From Bacteroidota bacterium (GTDB lineage Bacteria; Bacteroidota; Bacteroidia; UKL13-3), in NCBI GenBank assembly GCA_010027395.1, contig RGVD01000159.1, forward strand, positions 1-6,097: a stretch of DNA of 6,097 nucleotides, read 5' to 3'. How positions within the stretch are numbered: the first letter of the stretch is position 1; every line of letters starts with the position of its first letter. The notes under the pieces were generated by a model. The model did not search any database, had not been told where the DNA came from, and saw only the letters and a list, made by a program, of their open reading frames with translations. This document shows positions 6,019 through 6,097 of the stretch, one piece after another. The translations under genes were made by a program, and so were the position numbers.

Positions 6019-6043
6019 GAAAATCATCTTCACACATCTTCAC
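6003..6043. repeat. Long hairpin formed by the array end and its inverted copy
   Basis: The arm at 6003-6017 (GTGAGGATGTGTGAA) pairs with 6029-6043 (TTCACACATCTTCAC) over 15 positions with a single G-T wobble at 6007/6039. Inside, TGA (6018-6020) pairs with TCA (6024-6026), leaving a 3-base AAA loop and a 2-base bulge. Weaker pairing can extend outward (about 5997-6001 with 6045-6049). It is not followed by a T-run on the minus strand; on the plus strand a modest TTGTTTT follows. It may act as a processing or termination structure between sua5 and the next gene. Confidence 0.65.
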
Positions 6044-6047
6044 ATCC

Positions 6048-6097
6048 TTGTTTTACATTTCACTTACTTCACCACCTCTTTTAAGGTTGTATTTTTC
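6048..6097 (-). other. Window edge; possible 3' end of another minus-strand gene
   Basis: Two minus-strand frames stay open from the window edge. One would end KNTTLKEVVK with its stop at 6064-6066; the other would end RGGEVSEM with its stop at 6053-6055. The first looks more protein-like, but ten codons are too few to decide and neither gives a recognisable family. If real, this gene would be upstream of sua5 in the same direction, separated by the octamer array and hairpin. Confidence 0.2.

Noticed and set aside
5939..6047. CRISPR-like array
   Set aside because: The units are 8 bases long and directly abutting, with no spacers, and no cas genes are seen.

Overview
The window reads as an ordinary chromosomal segment of a Bacteroidota bacterium, perhaps of the Chitinophagales/Sphingobacteriia type. 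The reasons are: AT-rich DNA (roughly two thirds A+T by eye); few strong Shine-Dalgarno sequences; a perfect Bacteroidota-type -7 box (TAnnTTTG) before the small-gene operon; a DUF1015 protein and a long-form Sua5 of the kind usual in this phylum; and two kinds of intergenic repeat (a C5/G5 hairpin and GTGWGRAT octamers) that recall repeats in Bacteroidota intergenic DNA. The lineage is an inference. No rRNA, tRNA, CRISPR array, transposase or phage structural gene is visible.

Layout, left to right. Positions 1-79 are non-coding and hold a G/C-block repeat able to form two mutually exclusive hairpins. Positions 80-1027 are a tightly packed minus-strand operon of three small genes, in transcription order: a YtxH-like single-pass membrane protein, a holin-like (DUF1469 / Holin-X) two-helix membrane protein, and an unrecognised 125-residue charged protein. 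The genes overlap by 1 and 11 bases. Positions 1028-1111 are a divergent promoter region containing a dyad (GTAAAC-AA-GTTTAC). Plus-strand genes follow: an AI-2E/PerM-family membrane protein (1112-2125) and, after a 182-base gap, an APC-superfamily amino acid permease (2308-3618). The permease meets a minus-strand DUF1015 gene (3615-4862) tail to tail, both stop codons lying within the same TTAA. Next on the minus strand, 111 bases upstream of DUF1015, is threonylcarbamoyl-AMP synthase (Sua5/TsaC, 4974-5930). Its start codon is 8 bases from an array of ten 8-bp repeats (5939-6018), the end of which folds with an inverted copy into a long hairpin. The last ~50 bases may be the 3' end of another minus-strand gene, but the frame cannot be fixed.

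How the genes work together. The left half is membrane-themed: a small envelope operon with holin-like and YtxH-like proteins is divergently arranged with an AI-2E-family membrane protein and may share regulation through the dyad. The right half has an amino acid permease, a DUF1015 protein whose IADGHHR motif resembles the ParB/sulfiredoxin-fold ATP-using enzymes (some of which phosphorylate free serine), and the enzyme that starts t6A tRNA modification from threonine. A link through amino acid metabolism is possible but speculative. No clear-cut new multi-gene defence or mobile system is visible. The least explained parts are the third small gene, the octamer array and its hairpin, the alternative hairpins at the left end, and the dyad in the divergent promoter.
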